A DNA stretch of 64,000 nucleotides from Canna indica (GCA_034359265.1 CP136890.1:188501-252500); one strand, 5' to 3'; numbered from the stretch's first letter, positions 1 through 13,023 are shown. Made by a program: numbers and translations. Notes: generated from the sequence alone by a model not told the origin.

Positions 1-381
1 ATGATTCATTATTGAGATGCTTGTTAGCTCATGTGATCTTGATCCATGTGATTTGAGCTTGAAACACTTAGTCATGATTGATGTGATTAATCAAGTGTAG
101 GCCCGATTAATGAAGCCCGTGATGGACGGACCCATATAATCAGTTATAAATAGAGGCTAGGTCCCCTCGATACACCGTGTGGAAAAACCCTAGCTCATAG
201 TTGCTTTCCCCATCAAAAGCAGAGCATTTTAGGCGGTGTTGAGGAGGAAGACCCAGCTTTCCTTGGAGATCCAGAAGTTTGTTCCGCTGCAAATATGTCG
301 TCATCAAGTAAGATCTTATCTTACTAATTTATTATGATATTCTTATATTCATGAAATACTTGTTGAAAGATTTGTCTTACA
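1..381 (+). repeat. 5' LTR of the copia element (first ~98 bp outside window)
   Basis: This stretch matches 7078-7458 over its whole length. By comparison with the full 3' LTR about 98 bases are missing to the left. A TATA-like TATAAATA lies near 145-152 and is a plausible LTR promoter. The LTR ends in CA at 380-381, two bases before the primer binding site. Confidence 0.95.
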
Positions 382-383
382 AT

Positions 384-395
384 TGGTATCAGAGC
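384..395 (+). other. Primer binding site, initiator tRNA-Met type
   Basis: TGGTATCAGAGC just after the LTR end is the usual complement of the 3' end of initiator methionine tRNA, the common primer for minus-strand synthesis in plant copia elements. Confidence 0.93.
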
Positions 396-2188
396 AACTT
401 TTCATGAATTTAAGAATTCGTTTATGATAATTTTAATATGATGAATAATCTGTTTAAATTTTGATTCATCATGTTTGAAAATTAAAATTAATTTTTCTGT
501 TCGAATCAATTTATTATTCTTTGAATATTATATATTTTTATTGAATTGTGCTTTTATCCATTGGTTCTTTCTCTTCATGGTGTAATTTTATTTGGAGTAT
601 TATATTATCATCTGGATCTTGTACAGTAAAACATGATTTAATTTTTAAGGCTGCGGTTGTACAATAAAATTCTTGTTCAAAAATAAAGCTCATGCTACTG
701 CAAGCTTTTTCCGCCTCGGCGACCGCGCCGCGCAAGGCGAGCGAGCGCGTCGCAGCGGTCAGCGGCGTGCTGGAGTCACCGCGTCAGCAACGCGCTCGAC
801 GAGGCGAGCGAGCGAGCGCGTCGCTCGCATCCTGGGCATGCTCGCCGTCTCGTCAGAGGCGTGCTCGTCAAGGCCTGCTGGCGTCACCGCGTCAGCAGCG
901 CGCTCGACGAAGCAGGCGGGCGACACCCGACTGACCGCAGGCGGCGCCCGTGTCTGTTGTGCCCTAACGGGCACGCGGGCGTCGCCCGTCTGTTAGCTGG
1001 TGGCGCCCGCACCCCTGCAGCCGATCCGCATCGGTTGCTGGGCTAGGCTGGCTGGGTCGCTGGGCTGGGCTGCTGAACCCAGCACTACTGACCCAATTCA
1101 CAGCAAATAAATAAAGAAATATATATAATATTTTTGAAAAAAATTGCCCAATAAAATTTTAGACCAGAATTATTCCTTCTGCATATATTTAGATTTTTAT
1201 GCTATAATGATTCAAAATTTGAACATTATAAATGCCAATATATAGATTTAATCATGCTTCAATTGACTTGATTTATGAATTATTGTTGTAATTAAATTGC
1301 TATGATTTGATTAAAATTCATGTTATATTTTTGCATAATTATTTATTTTTTATTTATGCAAATTTTATACATGTCAATATATTATTGTAATAGATTTAAT
1401 CATATTTCAATTGACTTGATTTATGAATTATTGTTGCAATTAAATTGCTATGATTTGACTATAATTCATGTTATATTTTTGCATAATTTTTATTTTTTAT
1501 TTATGCAAATTTTATACATGTCAATTTATTATTGTAATATATTTAATCATATTTCAATTGACTTGATTTATGAATTATTGTTGCAATTAAATTGCTATGA
1601 TTTGACTATAATTCATGTTATATTTTTTGCATAATTACTTATTTTATTTATGCAAATTTCATACATGATAATTTATTATTGTAAATTGTGTTATCTTTTA
1701 TAAAAACCTCAAACCTAATATCGTGACAATTAGGTGTAGAGCTTGACATAATTTATAAATAAATATAAATAATTTAAAGGGCATAATATTGATTCCTGAT
1801 GAGTTTTTTCATTAGTTATTATTTGTAATTACCACCAAAGTGGGATTACTTATAATGAGTGGTGTATTTTCTCATCATATGTGGAATACTGAAGATTAAT
1901 TCATTCAATAGTTTTTCCCAAAGAATAATTATTGAGTGTTTTAATTGGAGGTCTTATTAAATGAAGTTATTAGGATGTGCATTGGTCTAGAGATCTGTCT
2001 GCCCAAAGGTGATAGATTTTTGAAAATCAGTGTACTCTCATACTTTAACTCTTTGAGGCTTTATTCTGTGATTACATGTTCTGCCCAAAGGTGAATATGT
2101 AATATTTTGTTAGCCTCAATTTCAATTATATTCCATGCCCTATAATTTAATCTAATGTATTTCAATTCTTGTCACAGTTGCTTTTAGT
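396..2188 (+). other. Long untranslated leader of the copia element
   Basis: No conserved coding sequence is seen between the primer site and gag. The leader holds a GC-rich block (about 700-1075) in otherwise AT-rich DNA and a three-copy tandem repeat (1244-1686). Frames open in the GC-rich block have low-complexity Arg/Ala/Ser composition and are not called as genes. Confidence 0.8.
1244..1686 (+). repeat. Tandem repeat, period ~147-148 bp, three copies
   Basis: Copies start at about 1244, 1392 and 1539, each beginning near AGATTTAATCAT and ending with an ATGTCAAT-TATTATTGTAA stretch. The copies differ by a few substitutions and short indels. An open frame through the array is only a by-product of the repeat. 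Confidence 0.9.
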
Positions 2189-3090
2189 GTGAACAATTGC
2201 AATGCCTCTATTGATATGTTGACTGGTTCAAACTTTAAGAAGTGGAAACACGACATAGAATTCTCTCTAGGCATGGCTGATCTTGATATGGCTATTCATG
2301 AAGACAAGCCGGTGATTCCTGAAGGTCAAACCGCCACTCCTGATCAAAAAGACCTATTAGCTAAGTGGGAGAGATCCAATAGATTAAGCTTGCTTGCCAT
2401 TAAAAGGACTATTCCTGAACATTTAATGAGTGGATTGTCTGATACTTCAAATGCCAAAGAGTTTCTCAATTCTATTGGGAAAAGATTTCAAGTGGCTGAT
2501 AATGCTGAGACTGCATATCTAATGAAAGAATTGACGACTATGGTTTATGATAACTCAGGGGGTGTAAGAGAGTTCATTCTGAAAATGGTTATGCTTCAAA
2601 CCCAGCTTAAAGCCTTGAAAGTTGAACTAGATGACTCCCTCTTCCTTGTTCCTCATACCCTAAATTATCTTCCTGCTGAGTTCAGTCAAATTAAGACTGC
2701 CTATATTACCCAGAATGAAAAATGAACTCTGAATGATCTCATCACTAAATGTGTTGCTGAGGAAGAAAAACTTAAGAAAGAAAAGAGTGATCTATCCCTT
2801 CTAACTGTTCATCCTAAACCCCATTATGGCAAGCCTCATAAGAAATTTAAGCATTTCTCACCTGCTGTTCCAAAGAAATTTCATAAAAGACAAGGTAGTG
2901 GTCAGAATAACCCCAATGAAGGTCCTAAGCCTGCCCCTACTAAGAAATCGGTCAGATGCCTCTTTTGCAAAAAGAAAGGACACAAAAGGTTCGAATGTAC
3001 AAAGTTTAAGGCCTGGTTAGAAAAGAAGCAAAAAACTGGAGGTAACCCCTTAGCCCTTGTTTGTTTTGAGTCTAATCTAGTTGATGTCCC
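2189..3090 (+). pseudogene. copia gag, interrupted by a stop
   Basis: The frame encodes a copia-type capsid region (SNFKKWKHDIEF near the start, followed by the UBN2-like helical region) and ends in a CCHC zinc knuckle, CLFCKKKGHKRFEC (CX2CX4HX4C), at about 2956-2999. A TGA at 2723-2725 splits capsid from zinc knuckle; the frame stays open on both sides, which points to a single nonsense change. No ATG is found at the expected N-terminus in this frame; the first in-frame ATG is at 2216, so the true start may also be damaged. Gag packages the element RNA into virus-like particles. Confidence 0.9.
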
Positions 3091-6000
3091 TATTAATTCT
3101 TGGTGGTTTGATAGCGGGTCCACAACCCATGTTGCTATTTCTATGCAGGTTTTTGCAAACCTGAAGAAACCAAGTCTGAGGCAAAGCAAACTGAGAGTAG
3201 GAAATGATCTTGAAGTGACTGTGGAGTCTGTAGGAGATGTTAGATTGTTTTTAGAGTCAGGATTTGAACTTGTTCTGAAGGACACCTTATATGTACCTTC
3301 ATTTAGGAGAAATTTGATTTTTGTTTCTTGTTTAGATAAACTTGGATTTCATTTTAGTTTTGAAAACGGCAAGATGAATATTATTTTGAATTCTCAATTT
3401 ATTGGAAGTGGATCTTTGTTTAATGGTTTATATATGTTGTCCTTAGCTCCTGATTGTCCATCTACATCTCTAAACATTGAAAACAAAATTGCTAAAAGAT
3501 CAAGGATCAAAGATAAATCTTTTCTTTTATGGCATAAGCGCTTAGGTCACATCTCTAAAGAAAGGATTGAAAGACTTGTTAAAATTGATATTTTGCCTAT
3601 CTTAGATTTTGGAGATATGGGGTCTTGTGTTGATTGTATTAGGGGTAAATTGACCAAAACCAAGAAAAAGAGTGCTTCTAGAAGTTCAAGTCTATTGGAA
3701 ATCATTCATACAGACATTAGTGGACCTTACTCTCCTACTATTTGTGGTCATAAATACTTTATCACTTTTATTGATGACTTTTCTCGATATGCCTATATCT
3801 ATTTGATTAAAGAAAAGTCTGAACCGCTTGATAAATTCAAAGTGTTTAAGACCGAAGTTGAAAAGCAGTTGGGAATTGTCATCAAGATAGTGAGATCTGA
3901 TCGTGGAGGAGAGTATTATGGTAGACATGGTGTTGCTGGTCAACATGTAGGACCTTTTGCTTCATACTTGCAAGAATGTGGAATTGTTCCTCAATATACC
4001 ATGCCAGGTAGTCCTGAACAAAATGGTGTTGCTGAAAGGCGTAACCGCACTCTTAAGGACATGATGAGGAGCATGATGAGTAGGTCGAATTTGCCAGAAT
4101 TTCTGTGGGGCGAAACCATTAAAACCTCTCTCTATATTCTTAACCGTGTCCCCAGTAAATCTGTTCCCAAAACCCCTTTTGAACTATGGACATGTAGAAA
4201 ACCTAGTTTAAATCATTTTCGGGTTTGGGGATGTCCTGCTGAAGTGAGAATCTATAACCCCTTTGAGAAAAAACTTGATCCTAGAACCGTTCGTTGTTTT
4301 TTCATTGGATATTCAGATCATTCAAAAGGCTACCGTTTCTATTGTCCAAGCAGATGCACTAAATTTGTGGAGTCCTTGACAGCAAAGTTTTTAGAACTTG
4401 ATGTAGCTGAGCCTGATTCTCTTCAATCTGAACCTGTCACTAATGTATCAGTACCTCTTCCTTTTATCAATGATCTTGGGTCACTTGTTCCAGGTGATTC
4501 TGTTGCTAGTCATGATGATAATATTTCTCATTCCCCTGTTCCTTCGGACAGTCCTTTAGCTGTTAATCCGCCTAATCCTATTGTTGATCCGTTTCCTGCT
4601 GAAACTGCTTTACCTGTGCCGGTGAGAAGATCTACTAGAGAAAGGCGATCTGCAATCCCTGATAATTATTTGGTATATCTTAATGAAAATGATTATGATG
4701 TTGGGGATGTCCTTGATCCTAGTGACTATAATCAAGTCATTTCTTGTGCACAGTCAGATAAATGTATATGTGCTATGAATGAGGAAATGCTTTCTATGGC
4801 TGAAAATAATGTTTGGGATTTGGATGAATTACCTGAAAACTATAGACCTATTGGCCGTAAGTGGATTTTTAAAACCAAGAAGGACTCCAAAGGTAATGTT
4901 GAGAGGTTCAAAGCCCGACTTGTTGCAAAGGGTTTTACCCAGAAAGAGGGCATTGACTACAATGAGACTTTCTCACCTGTTTCCTCTAAAGATTCTTTCA
5001 GAATTATTATGGCCCTTGTAGCTCATTTTGATTTAGAGTTACATCAGATGGATGTCAAAACAACATTTTTAAATGGTGATCTCTATGAAGAGGTTTATAT
5101 GAAACAACCTGAAGGTTATCAAAAAACTGGCAGTGAGCATTTGGTATGCAAATTAAAAAAGTCCATTTATGGTTTGAAACAGGCTTCTAGACAGTGGTAT
5201 TTGAAATTTGATATGATTGTGTCTTCCATGGGTTTTGAGGAAAATAAAGTTGATCATTGCATATATATCAAGGTCAGTGGGAGCAAAATAATTTTTCTTA
5301 TATTATATGTGGATGACATTCTGCTGGCTTCTAATGATCTTGCTCTCCTTCATGATACTAAATCCATGTTGACTAAATCTTTCGATATGAAGGACCTTGG
5401 TGAAGCTTCTTTTGTACTGGGAATTGAAATCCATAGGGATAGATCTCGTTGTTTGCTTGGATTATCTCAAAAAGCTTATGTTAATCGGATTTTGGAAATG
5501 TTCAACATGTTAGATTGCAAGCCTGGAGATGTACCTGTCATTAAAGGCGATAAATTTAGCAAAAATCAATGTCCTAAAAATGCATTAGAGAAGGGTCAAA
5601 TGAATGACAAGCCATTTGATAGTGCACTGGGGAGCCTGATGTATGCACAGGTTTGCACTAGACCGGATATTGCTTTTATTGTTGGAGTCTTGGGCAGATA
5701 TCAGTCAAATCCTGGTTATGATCATTGGGTAGCAGCTAAGAAAGTTATGAGATACCTGTAGAGGACTAAAGAACACATGCTTGTGTATAAAAGAATGGAA
5801 AATTTAGAGGTTGTAGGCTATTCTGACTCAGATCTCGCTGGGTGCCTTGATGACAGAAAATCTACATCTGGATATATTTTCATGTTAGCTGGTGGAGCCA
5901 TCTCTTGGAAAAGTAAGAAGCAGACTCTAGTTGCTTCTTCCACTATGCAAGCAGAATTTGTTGCCTGTTATGCTGCGGCTTCTCAAGCTGTCTGCTTAAG

Positions 6001-6297
6001 AATCTTATTTCTGGGCTTCGTCTTGTTGATTCTATTTCTAAGCCTCTTACTATTTATTGTGATAACAGTGCTGCTGTGTTCTTCACGAAGAACAATAAAA
6101 CCTCTAGTGGCTCCAAACATTTAGAGTTGAAATATTTGACTGTTAGATATCTTGTAAAGAAAAGAGATATTTTAGTTGAACACATAGAGACAGATCTGAT
6201 GCTTGCTGATCCCTTAACCAAGGGACTCAGACCCATAGTCTTTAAAAGACATGTTGAAAATATGAGCATTCTGAGTTCTTTTGATGTGCTTGGTTAG
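3091..6297 (+). pseudogene. copia pol (protease-integrase-RT-RNase H), broken
   Basis: The frame is continuous with gag. The protease motif WWFDSGSTTHV lies near 3102-3137. Integrase has an HHCC zinc finger near 3530-3640 (WHKRLGH ... CVDC) and DDE-type acidic residues in HTDISGP, FIDDFSRY and DRGGEYY. Reverse transcriptase carries the LYVDDILL active-site motif near 5306-5330. RNase H begins at GYSDSDLAG near 5817. A TAG at 5759-5761 cuts the frame just before RNase H. After about 5990 the homologous residues move to another frame (SGSKHLELKYL near 6105-6140), so there is also a frameshift. Together with the gag stop, the copy is not autonomous. Confidence 0.94.
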
Positions 6298-6966
6298 TGG
6301 GAGTTATTTTTTCTTTTGTTTTGAGCACTTTGATTCATGATTGTTAGGTTTATGTCACCGCATGTCCAATAATAAACTCTTTTTTCCTTTGAGATCATAT
6401 TGTCATTTTTAATATATGTGTTCAATAATTATTTAAGACTCGGTATCATTTGAATCAGAATGTCTCTTGATTGATACCATATTTAAGTCTAGAGACATCA
6501 TGTTTTTTGTTTAAAGGCTCGGTGTCATGTGAATCATGTTGCCCATTGATTGATGCCAATTTTGAGTCTAGGGGCTTGATGGTTTTTTAAAAAACCATAC
6601 GCTTTCTCTTGCCGAAAGGTATATCTAGAAGAGAAAGTATGAGGACTGACAATGAAAATAACACTGTTCTTATCGGATCATTTTGAGTGTTATTTTCATG
6701 CTACACTCCACACCAATGACAATTGTCAGCAATGTCAGTGGTATTCGTGACCATGGAAAGTCTTATGTCCAGTATTGTCATAATGACTGCCATGATTCGA
6801 TATCATTGGTTGTTGATATGAGTCATAATAAGTGTTGCATCTTGGATCATTTTTATTTTATTTATTTATTTTGTGGCCACATTTTTTGAAATATGTGATT
6901 AAACCCGAGTGTCGTTTTTTAATTATTATTATTTTTTCAAAAATAAAACTTTACAATTGATCTTGC

Positions 6967-6979
6967 CCAAGTGGGAGAA
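6967..6979 (+). other. Polypurine tract of the copia element
   Basis: The purine-rich AAGTGGGAGAA run directly precedes the 3' LTR start TGTTAG at 6980. This is where plus-strand synthesis is primed in this class. Confidence 0.85.
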
Positions 6980-7458
6980 TGTTAGAATATTTTTATTTAT
7001 ATTCTATATTTTCATTCTTCATATGTGGGCTACAATCAATTGTAATGTTTTGATTTAATAAAAACGGGTTTGATCTTATGATCCATTATTGAGATGCTTG
7101 TTAGCTCATGTGATCTTGATCCATGTGATTTGAGCTTGAAACACTTAATCATGATTGATGTGATTAATCAAGTGTAGGCCCGATTAATGAAGCCCGTGAT
7201 GGACGGGCCCATATAATCAGTTATAAATAGAGGCTAGGTCCCCTCGATACACCGTGTGGAAAAACCCTAGCTCATAGTTGCTTTCCCCATCAAAAGCAGA
7301 GCATTTGAGGCGGTGTTGAGGAGAAAGACCCGGCTTTCCTTGGAGATCCAGAAGTTTGTTCCGCTGCAAATATGTCGTCATCAAGTAAGATCTTATCTTA
7401 CTAATTTATTATGATATTCTTATATTCATGAAATACTTATTGAAAGATTTGTCTTACA
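6980..7458 (+). repeat. 3' LTR of the copia element (479 bp)
   Basis: It starts with TGTTAGAATA after the polypurine tract and ends with CTTACA. Its last 381 bases match the 5' LTR at positions 1-381. The base after it belongs to an open THADA-like reading frame. Confidence 0.95.
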
Positions 7459-10400
7459 TCCTCCTGCAATGGTTCATTACTTTCCAGTGAGTTGTCTGAT
7501 ATACCCCTATGCATGGGTTCATCTCTTGTCCTTCCAACTATTGCAGCTTTTTGTGAAAGATACGAGTTGGCGAACTTTGACTTTGATTTTCTATATGGTC
7601 GCTATTACTCACTGATTTCAGAACTTTTAAATCTTAAGAAATCTGGAACCATTTATGAGAATTTATTGATGGCATCTTGTATTGGTGCTGGATCATTTCT
7701 CTCCTGCATATTGAATACAAGGGTGCACTTGGTTAAATTTGATGATGTAAAGCATCTAATGGAAGTTCTAAGAACAACCTATAATTCTTCATATCCTCAT
7801 CATGTTTGCTTTGGAGGGATGCTTGGAGTTGCCAATGCATTTGGAGCACATGCAGGTGATCTCGTTCAAGTGTCTCCTCAGGCAACCATTTTGCAGCTGA
7901 ACTATGAGCAGGTTGTTTAGTTTTTTCAGCTTTTTCAGCTCACTCATTAACTGAAGTATTACTGTATCTGAATTGTGGCCTTGTTTTTGTTAACAGGAAT
8001 CAGCATTTATTAGTTGTCCAATTCTTTCAAGCCCTTCCTGTGAAATGCTCTCAACATCAATGGTTCAAGAAATATTTCTAATTGCCAAGGACTCAAAAGA
8101 TAAAATATGCTGCATGGGCGCTTTCATTTCTCCGACATCAGTGGTGGTCAAGTGAGTTTCCGAATAAGATTGCTTCACAAAATAGTTCAATCATTTCAAA
8201 CTCACAAGCTCAAACATTTGATGAGGACAGTTTAGTCTGGAAGCTCTGCTTATGGCTAAGAGATCTAAACAAAAATAAGGTAAAATTTCTAATTCTATTT
8301 CTTTAGTTATATGTGAATCTATATATTATTGCTATATTCTGGTTGAGTTAGTATGAGGCTTTTGAGAGGCTTGCATCAACAATTTTTCTTTGGGTATGAT
8401 CCGACTAGAACTTAACACACAAACATGTCATCGAGTACGATTATGAATACTTGTTTCTTACATGTGATCACACTTATTTAGTTTTTGTAAGTTCAACTTT
8501 ATTCTGTCAAACTTTATGTTTCTTTTATTCTAGTATTCTGCAAAAAGGACTAAAGTGATCGCATCCATTTTTTCTAATCTTGGAGCCATTCTAAGTTTAA
8601 TGAGGTAGAAATTATATTGCTTCCAATTATTTGATGCTCAGCCAATTAATATGATTAATTATGCTGGAATTTTCTGGACTATGCTGATAAAAGTACAGCT
8701 TATTGGAATTAATTACATCGTTCATTGTACCTAAAACTCAGAGGTCATTTAGCAGTCTCAACTTGTAGCTACTTTGAGATATATATGCTTTGAGATAAAC
8801 AACATGTGATAGAGATGTGTAACATTTTTATATTTTACCAACTTACAGGCTGTAAACATCATGGGTGCCAGTAGTGTTTCATCTGTTTTAAGATGCCTAT
8901 CCAAGGCTCCTAAATTACCTGCTTTGGATCGGGGAGTTATAATTAGGCGCTGCATGAGGTATGATTTACATTCTGCTTCAGAGGTGCACATGAGACATGC
9001 TCTTGCATCACATCGGGAAGAATGCTTAAACTTCTCTCTATCTCACGCAAGCCATGTTAGTTCTTTACTTAGTCTTGTGGATGAGCTCTCCGTGTTGCCT
9101 AGATTCAGGACACTTAAGTTGAATATGCAAAAGTTTTTGTTGGAGCACCTGTCAAATATATGCAAAATATTTTCGGGTCAGAGGCTGGAGAAGATGTTTG
9201 TTGATTTGGCAGAGTATTTTAGTGATCCTTCTTCTTCATATTTGGCTTATGGTGCAGAAAAGAAAATCCTATTGAGAGTTTCGTTTTGGAAAGGTTTACA
9301 TCAATGCTTCAGGGATGATTCCAAAGAATTCATTATGATATCCAATGCAGAGAAGTGTTTGGCCTCCTTATTATCTTTGTTGCCTATCTCGGGATGTAGT
9401 AGCTTTACAGAAGAAGGCACTATAGGAGAATGGTCAGTTGCTATACAATGTTTGTCTGAGGCTCCAAAAGATTGGCTGTTGGATTTGCTGCAGGTAGGGT
9501 TTAACAATTCTTACCTTTTCTCAGGAAAAGGTGTCAATCTCAAGTTGAATATATCCAAGCCAGTTATGATTTATTGTGTTCATGTGATGGGTCTGTTTTG
9601 AGAAATCTTGGCCCATTAGAAGATTAGGTTAGGTTAATCAAAGCATATGATACCAGCAGTAAGTTTTTTAGAAAAATGTCAACCACCAAAGAGAAGCTGA
9701 TTGACAAATTTGGACATGATCCAGACCAATTTGTTTTCTGGTTAGTTTTGGTGAAGGAATCAGTACTTGCTGGTGCTATTGGTGTTAGGTTTGAGTGCTC
9801 ATATGTGTATATTTTTTGTTTGTGTTTAAGCTATTGGTTTCTACATGCTGTTTTTGTTCTCTTGGTATCATGTACTATAAAAAGTTTTTCTCGTTGCTGA
9901 AATTCATTGATTTCACAAAATTTCTTAATTATTTTTGCTTTCTATGACTTAAACATTTTTTTTGACTTGTGCTTCAGGTCCCTAATGCTCGGTGCATGGA
10001 GAAAGAATACCTTTTGTAGCAAAGATGATATGCATAAAATCAAAGCTAGTTGGCATAGGTTGCTTAACTATTTCTGATTTAGCAGAGCTAAAATCTCATA
10101 TTCTGAATGGAAAAACTGAAGGTCAGTCTTACATCGGAAATCTTGCTATAATAGCCTGCTTGCACTGCTTGTCCATCTGCACATGAGACATACATATATC
10201 TTTTCATTTGTATGCACATGAACGCCAAAAGATATGCTTTTTTTTTACTACTAGTTTTACTAAAGGCATCTATGACTCCTGAGAGGCTTCTACAAAATAG
10301 TGAATGCTGGTTTCAGGATTGGTTCTGTAATTTGTCTCTTAATATCCAAACAAAATGTTGTCAATTTGGATATGAATTTAAATTTGTACCAGTGCCAATT

Positions 10401-11100
10401 CGACACCTGTAACCTATTACTAGACTTAATTAGTGTTCGTGCTCATCCGAAGTTGAAAAAATTGGTAAAATGGAAAATAAGAAGCTGCCAGAGAAACTAC
10501 TATACTATTGGTTCTATTGGTCTCCATAAGCAGTAGAGCAACTTAAAATGAGAATACAGGATCCATCTGAATGTTTTTACGCTAGATTTTAGTAAATTTT
10601 GAATTTCTGAGTTTGAAATTATGTACATTTCAGGTGTATGGTGGAGCATGCTAATTGAAGTTGTTGCAACTCTATTGGCAGAATGGCAGATGAGGGCATA
10701 GTCAAAAGACAGTGGCTTTTTGATGCAGTAGAGATAAGCTGCATATCAGAATATCCCTCTACGGTGAGTTTTTAAGAATAATAAAAACTTTGGATAATAT
10801 ATAATTAGTCTCATGACTCCTTTTTTTGCTCTCTACAAGCACTGTATTTTGTAAGTATGCTATCAAGTGGTTGTTGTATGTATATGCCACTTCTGATTGC
10901 AAATCCAACTAGTGTTCTGAGTGACTTGCCATCGGCCATCGCCGGCAGTGAAGCATCAACCAAAACATATCATATAGATGCAAGTGAAGCCTATTTATCA
11001 GTCTTCCTGGCACATGTACTGCATGGTACATGTCTTTCCTTGAAGGAGTTCTTGCCTATGTCTTTCCTTGAAGGAGTTCTTGCCTTTTGACAAGCAACTG
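7459..11100 (+). pseudogene. THADA / Trm732-like (DUF2428) gene, 3' half, decayed
   Basis: The exons resemble the C-terminal half of the plant THADA homologue, whose yeast relative Trm732 works with Trm7 in 2'-O-methylation of tRNA position 32. Recognisable exons: 7459-7911 (through CFGGMLGVANAFGAHAGD, donor GTTGTT), 7997-8279 (contains YAAWALSFLRHQWW), about 8850-9492 (VSSVLRCLSKAPKLP ... GVIIRRCMRY ... LLRVSFWKGLHQC) and poorer pieces at about 9980-10122, 10634-10769 (RQWLFDAVEISC) and 10850-10945. In exon 2 the frame must shift between IAKDSKDK and YAAWAL near 8105. Stops interrupt the later pieces. The copia 3' LTR directly abuts an open codon series, so the upstream exons are separated or lost. 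I read it as a pseudogene; a functional THADA would need intact exons to the left. Confidence 0.85.
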
Positions 11101-13023
11101 GGTCTTGCAAACCTTGAGGAAGTGCTATAACCTAAAATCCACTCCTGTAATTTATTTGTATGCTACATTTAGAGTGTTTTACTTTTTGCCTTGCACTGTT
11201 GTACATTTTAGATAATTTTTTAATAGCTTTCGAAGATGATACAGTCTGATACAACCTACGGGCTAAAAAAATTCGTGCTCGGTCTATTCCAAAAAAATCG
11301 TACCCGGCTCGGCTCAAAAAGAATTGTACCCAGCTTGGCACAAAAAGTTAAGTACTAACAATGTATTTTTCTCTCTGTTTTATTATTAGTAAATAGTTTT
11401 ATTATTTTAGAATACATTATTTGTTTTGTTTTGTTTTATTGTTTTACAAAACAAATAAGTAGTTTTTACTATTTTAATATTTACTGTATAGATGCATTCT
11501 CCTAGTTCTTATTCTCGGACGGCCACGATGGACCCTAATCGAATAAGAGTTCTATATATATTGTTCCCGGGCTTCTCTCGATGGCCGCCGCCGCTGTCAG
11601 GGTTACCTCGAGGTACCTCTCCGTCTCTTCCCCGTTCGTTTTTTATTCTTGTTATGCTCTTGACCGGGAAAAAAGATTCTGGTTTGCTTGATTCTGTTGT
11701 TTCCTATTCGAACAATCAGTTTTTGCTCTCCGAATCCTGAAATATGTGGTTTTGCGTTTATTCGGTCGGAATCTGATTGTAATAGTCCGTTAGGGTTTAA
11801 TATCCAGGTTTTCTTTATTATGTTCCTCAAATTAAACTCTCATTCTAGCATTTTGTTCTCTGCACGTCTATGGATCAGATCGTTTGTATATATCACCTTG
11901 TACCTTCTGGATCGCTTTTAGGTATTATTGTATTCTTTCATTTATGTAATTTCTTTTACTAGATGTCTGTGTTGGATTGCTGTTGCTTGTCTTTCTTGTG
12001 AAGCAGCAACACGTTGAGAAAACTGCACCCAGCCAGGCATTGCTGGCACCGAAGATCTTGTGCACGTTGGAAAACTTGTGCGGTTCCTCCGGTGCCAGCC
12101 AGGCATTTCCTTCTTAGAAACTTGCAATTGTAATAGTTTTCGTTCGATCACCACGACTCCAGTGCTATAGCCATCATGCATCTTGATCTTTACTAGACGA
12201 GTAGTAATATTCTCTAGCTAGATCATATCTAGGTGAGATAATTCAGAATAGTAGCTAGCAATGGTGTACGTCCTTTCTCACATTGGTCAGGCATGAATTG
12301 TAGCACTAGTACATTTAACATATAGTGTAGTCTTTTTGGTTATCATGCAATGAAGAGCTGCACAACTGTTGGCACTGTACAAGAGCGTGCGTGCATGATT
12401 GCTTTATCTGAGAAAAAATCTCCATGCTAGATATTTGCTATTTTACAATTTACACCACTCACTTAAATTAAGAATGATGGTCATCATGCATCACTCTCGT
12501 AGAAATGAAATCAAATGAACGACCGAGTTTAACTAAGTGCATGGGGGAACAATTAAGAGATGATGACCCAATATACTGACACGAAATTAATTTAATTTAG
12601 TTGTAATTGCGAACTACGGGGCATTTGATTACTTGCAAGTGCAAATATTATAAAATCTATTTGTACGCGAAATGAAATACCTATAAATAGATTTTGCAGA
12701 CCAATGTTTAATTATCCGTAATTAGAATTGTAATTTTTATTTGCACGCGTTTAATTTATTGCAAATGAAAATTGTAATTACATTTGTAGTTTGCAACTTG
12801 CATATTCGTATTTAGGTTTAGTAATTTCGGCCTGGCGACCGTTTCTAGCATTATTTGATGCATTGATTCGAGCCCGATCATTATTTCTTCCGGCATTTTT
12901 TCTTTTTTACATGGTTCTAAAATTTTTAAAAAATATCGCTTTTCTCCGTGAAGGGCGGGAAGCTACTGCGTGCGGCGAGAAACACCGGATTCCTTGGCAC
13001 CATAACGATTACGGTTTTAGGCG
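11101..13023. other. Intergenic region between THADA remnant and TSR2
   Basis: No complete gene is seen. A short start-like stretch at 11581-11612 (ATG, then codons for MAAAAV, then a possible donor) could be an orphan first exon encoding an organelle-targeting start, but no downstream exon is recognisable. The piece 12450-12661 has an inverted copy at 16938-17121. The 200 bp before TSR2 are the likely promoter. Confidence 0.6.
12450..12661 (+). repeat. Intergenic segment with an inverted copy at 16938-17121
   Basis: The reverse complement of 16938-17121 follows this segment closely. Relative to this copy it lacks about 21 bases near 12476-12498 and about 20 bases near 12620-12640. The two lie on opposite sides of TSR2, forming an inverted pair about 4.3 kb apart. 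Confidence 0.88.

Larger units (their letters stand above)
1..7458 (+). mobile_element. Ty1-copia LTR retrotransposon, defective, left end outside window
   Basis: The order is LTR, primer binding site, gag, protease, integrase, reverse transcriptase, RNase H, polypurine tract, LTR, which is the Ty1-copia order. The visible 5' LTR (1-381) pairs base for base with 7078-7458 without a net gap and differs at 7 positions (about 1.8%), so the insertion is fairly recent. The gag-pol frame is nevertheless broken by a TGA at 2723-2725, a TAG at 5759-5761 and a frameshift between about 5990 and 6060, so this copy cannot make a complete polyprotein. A non-coding leader of about 1.8 kb separates the primer site from gag, and about 680 bp lie between RNase H and the 3' LTR. 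The right flank is THADA-like coding sequence. The left target duplication is outside the window. Confidence 0.96.

Noticed and set aside
673..1046. Several overlapping Arg/Ala-rich open frames
   Set aside because: Low-complexity frames in a GC-rich block of a retrotransposon leader, open in many frames at once.
11581..11612. Possible first exon with MAAAAV start and a donor-like site
   Set aside because: No following exon or domain recognised, so a gene cannot be supported.
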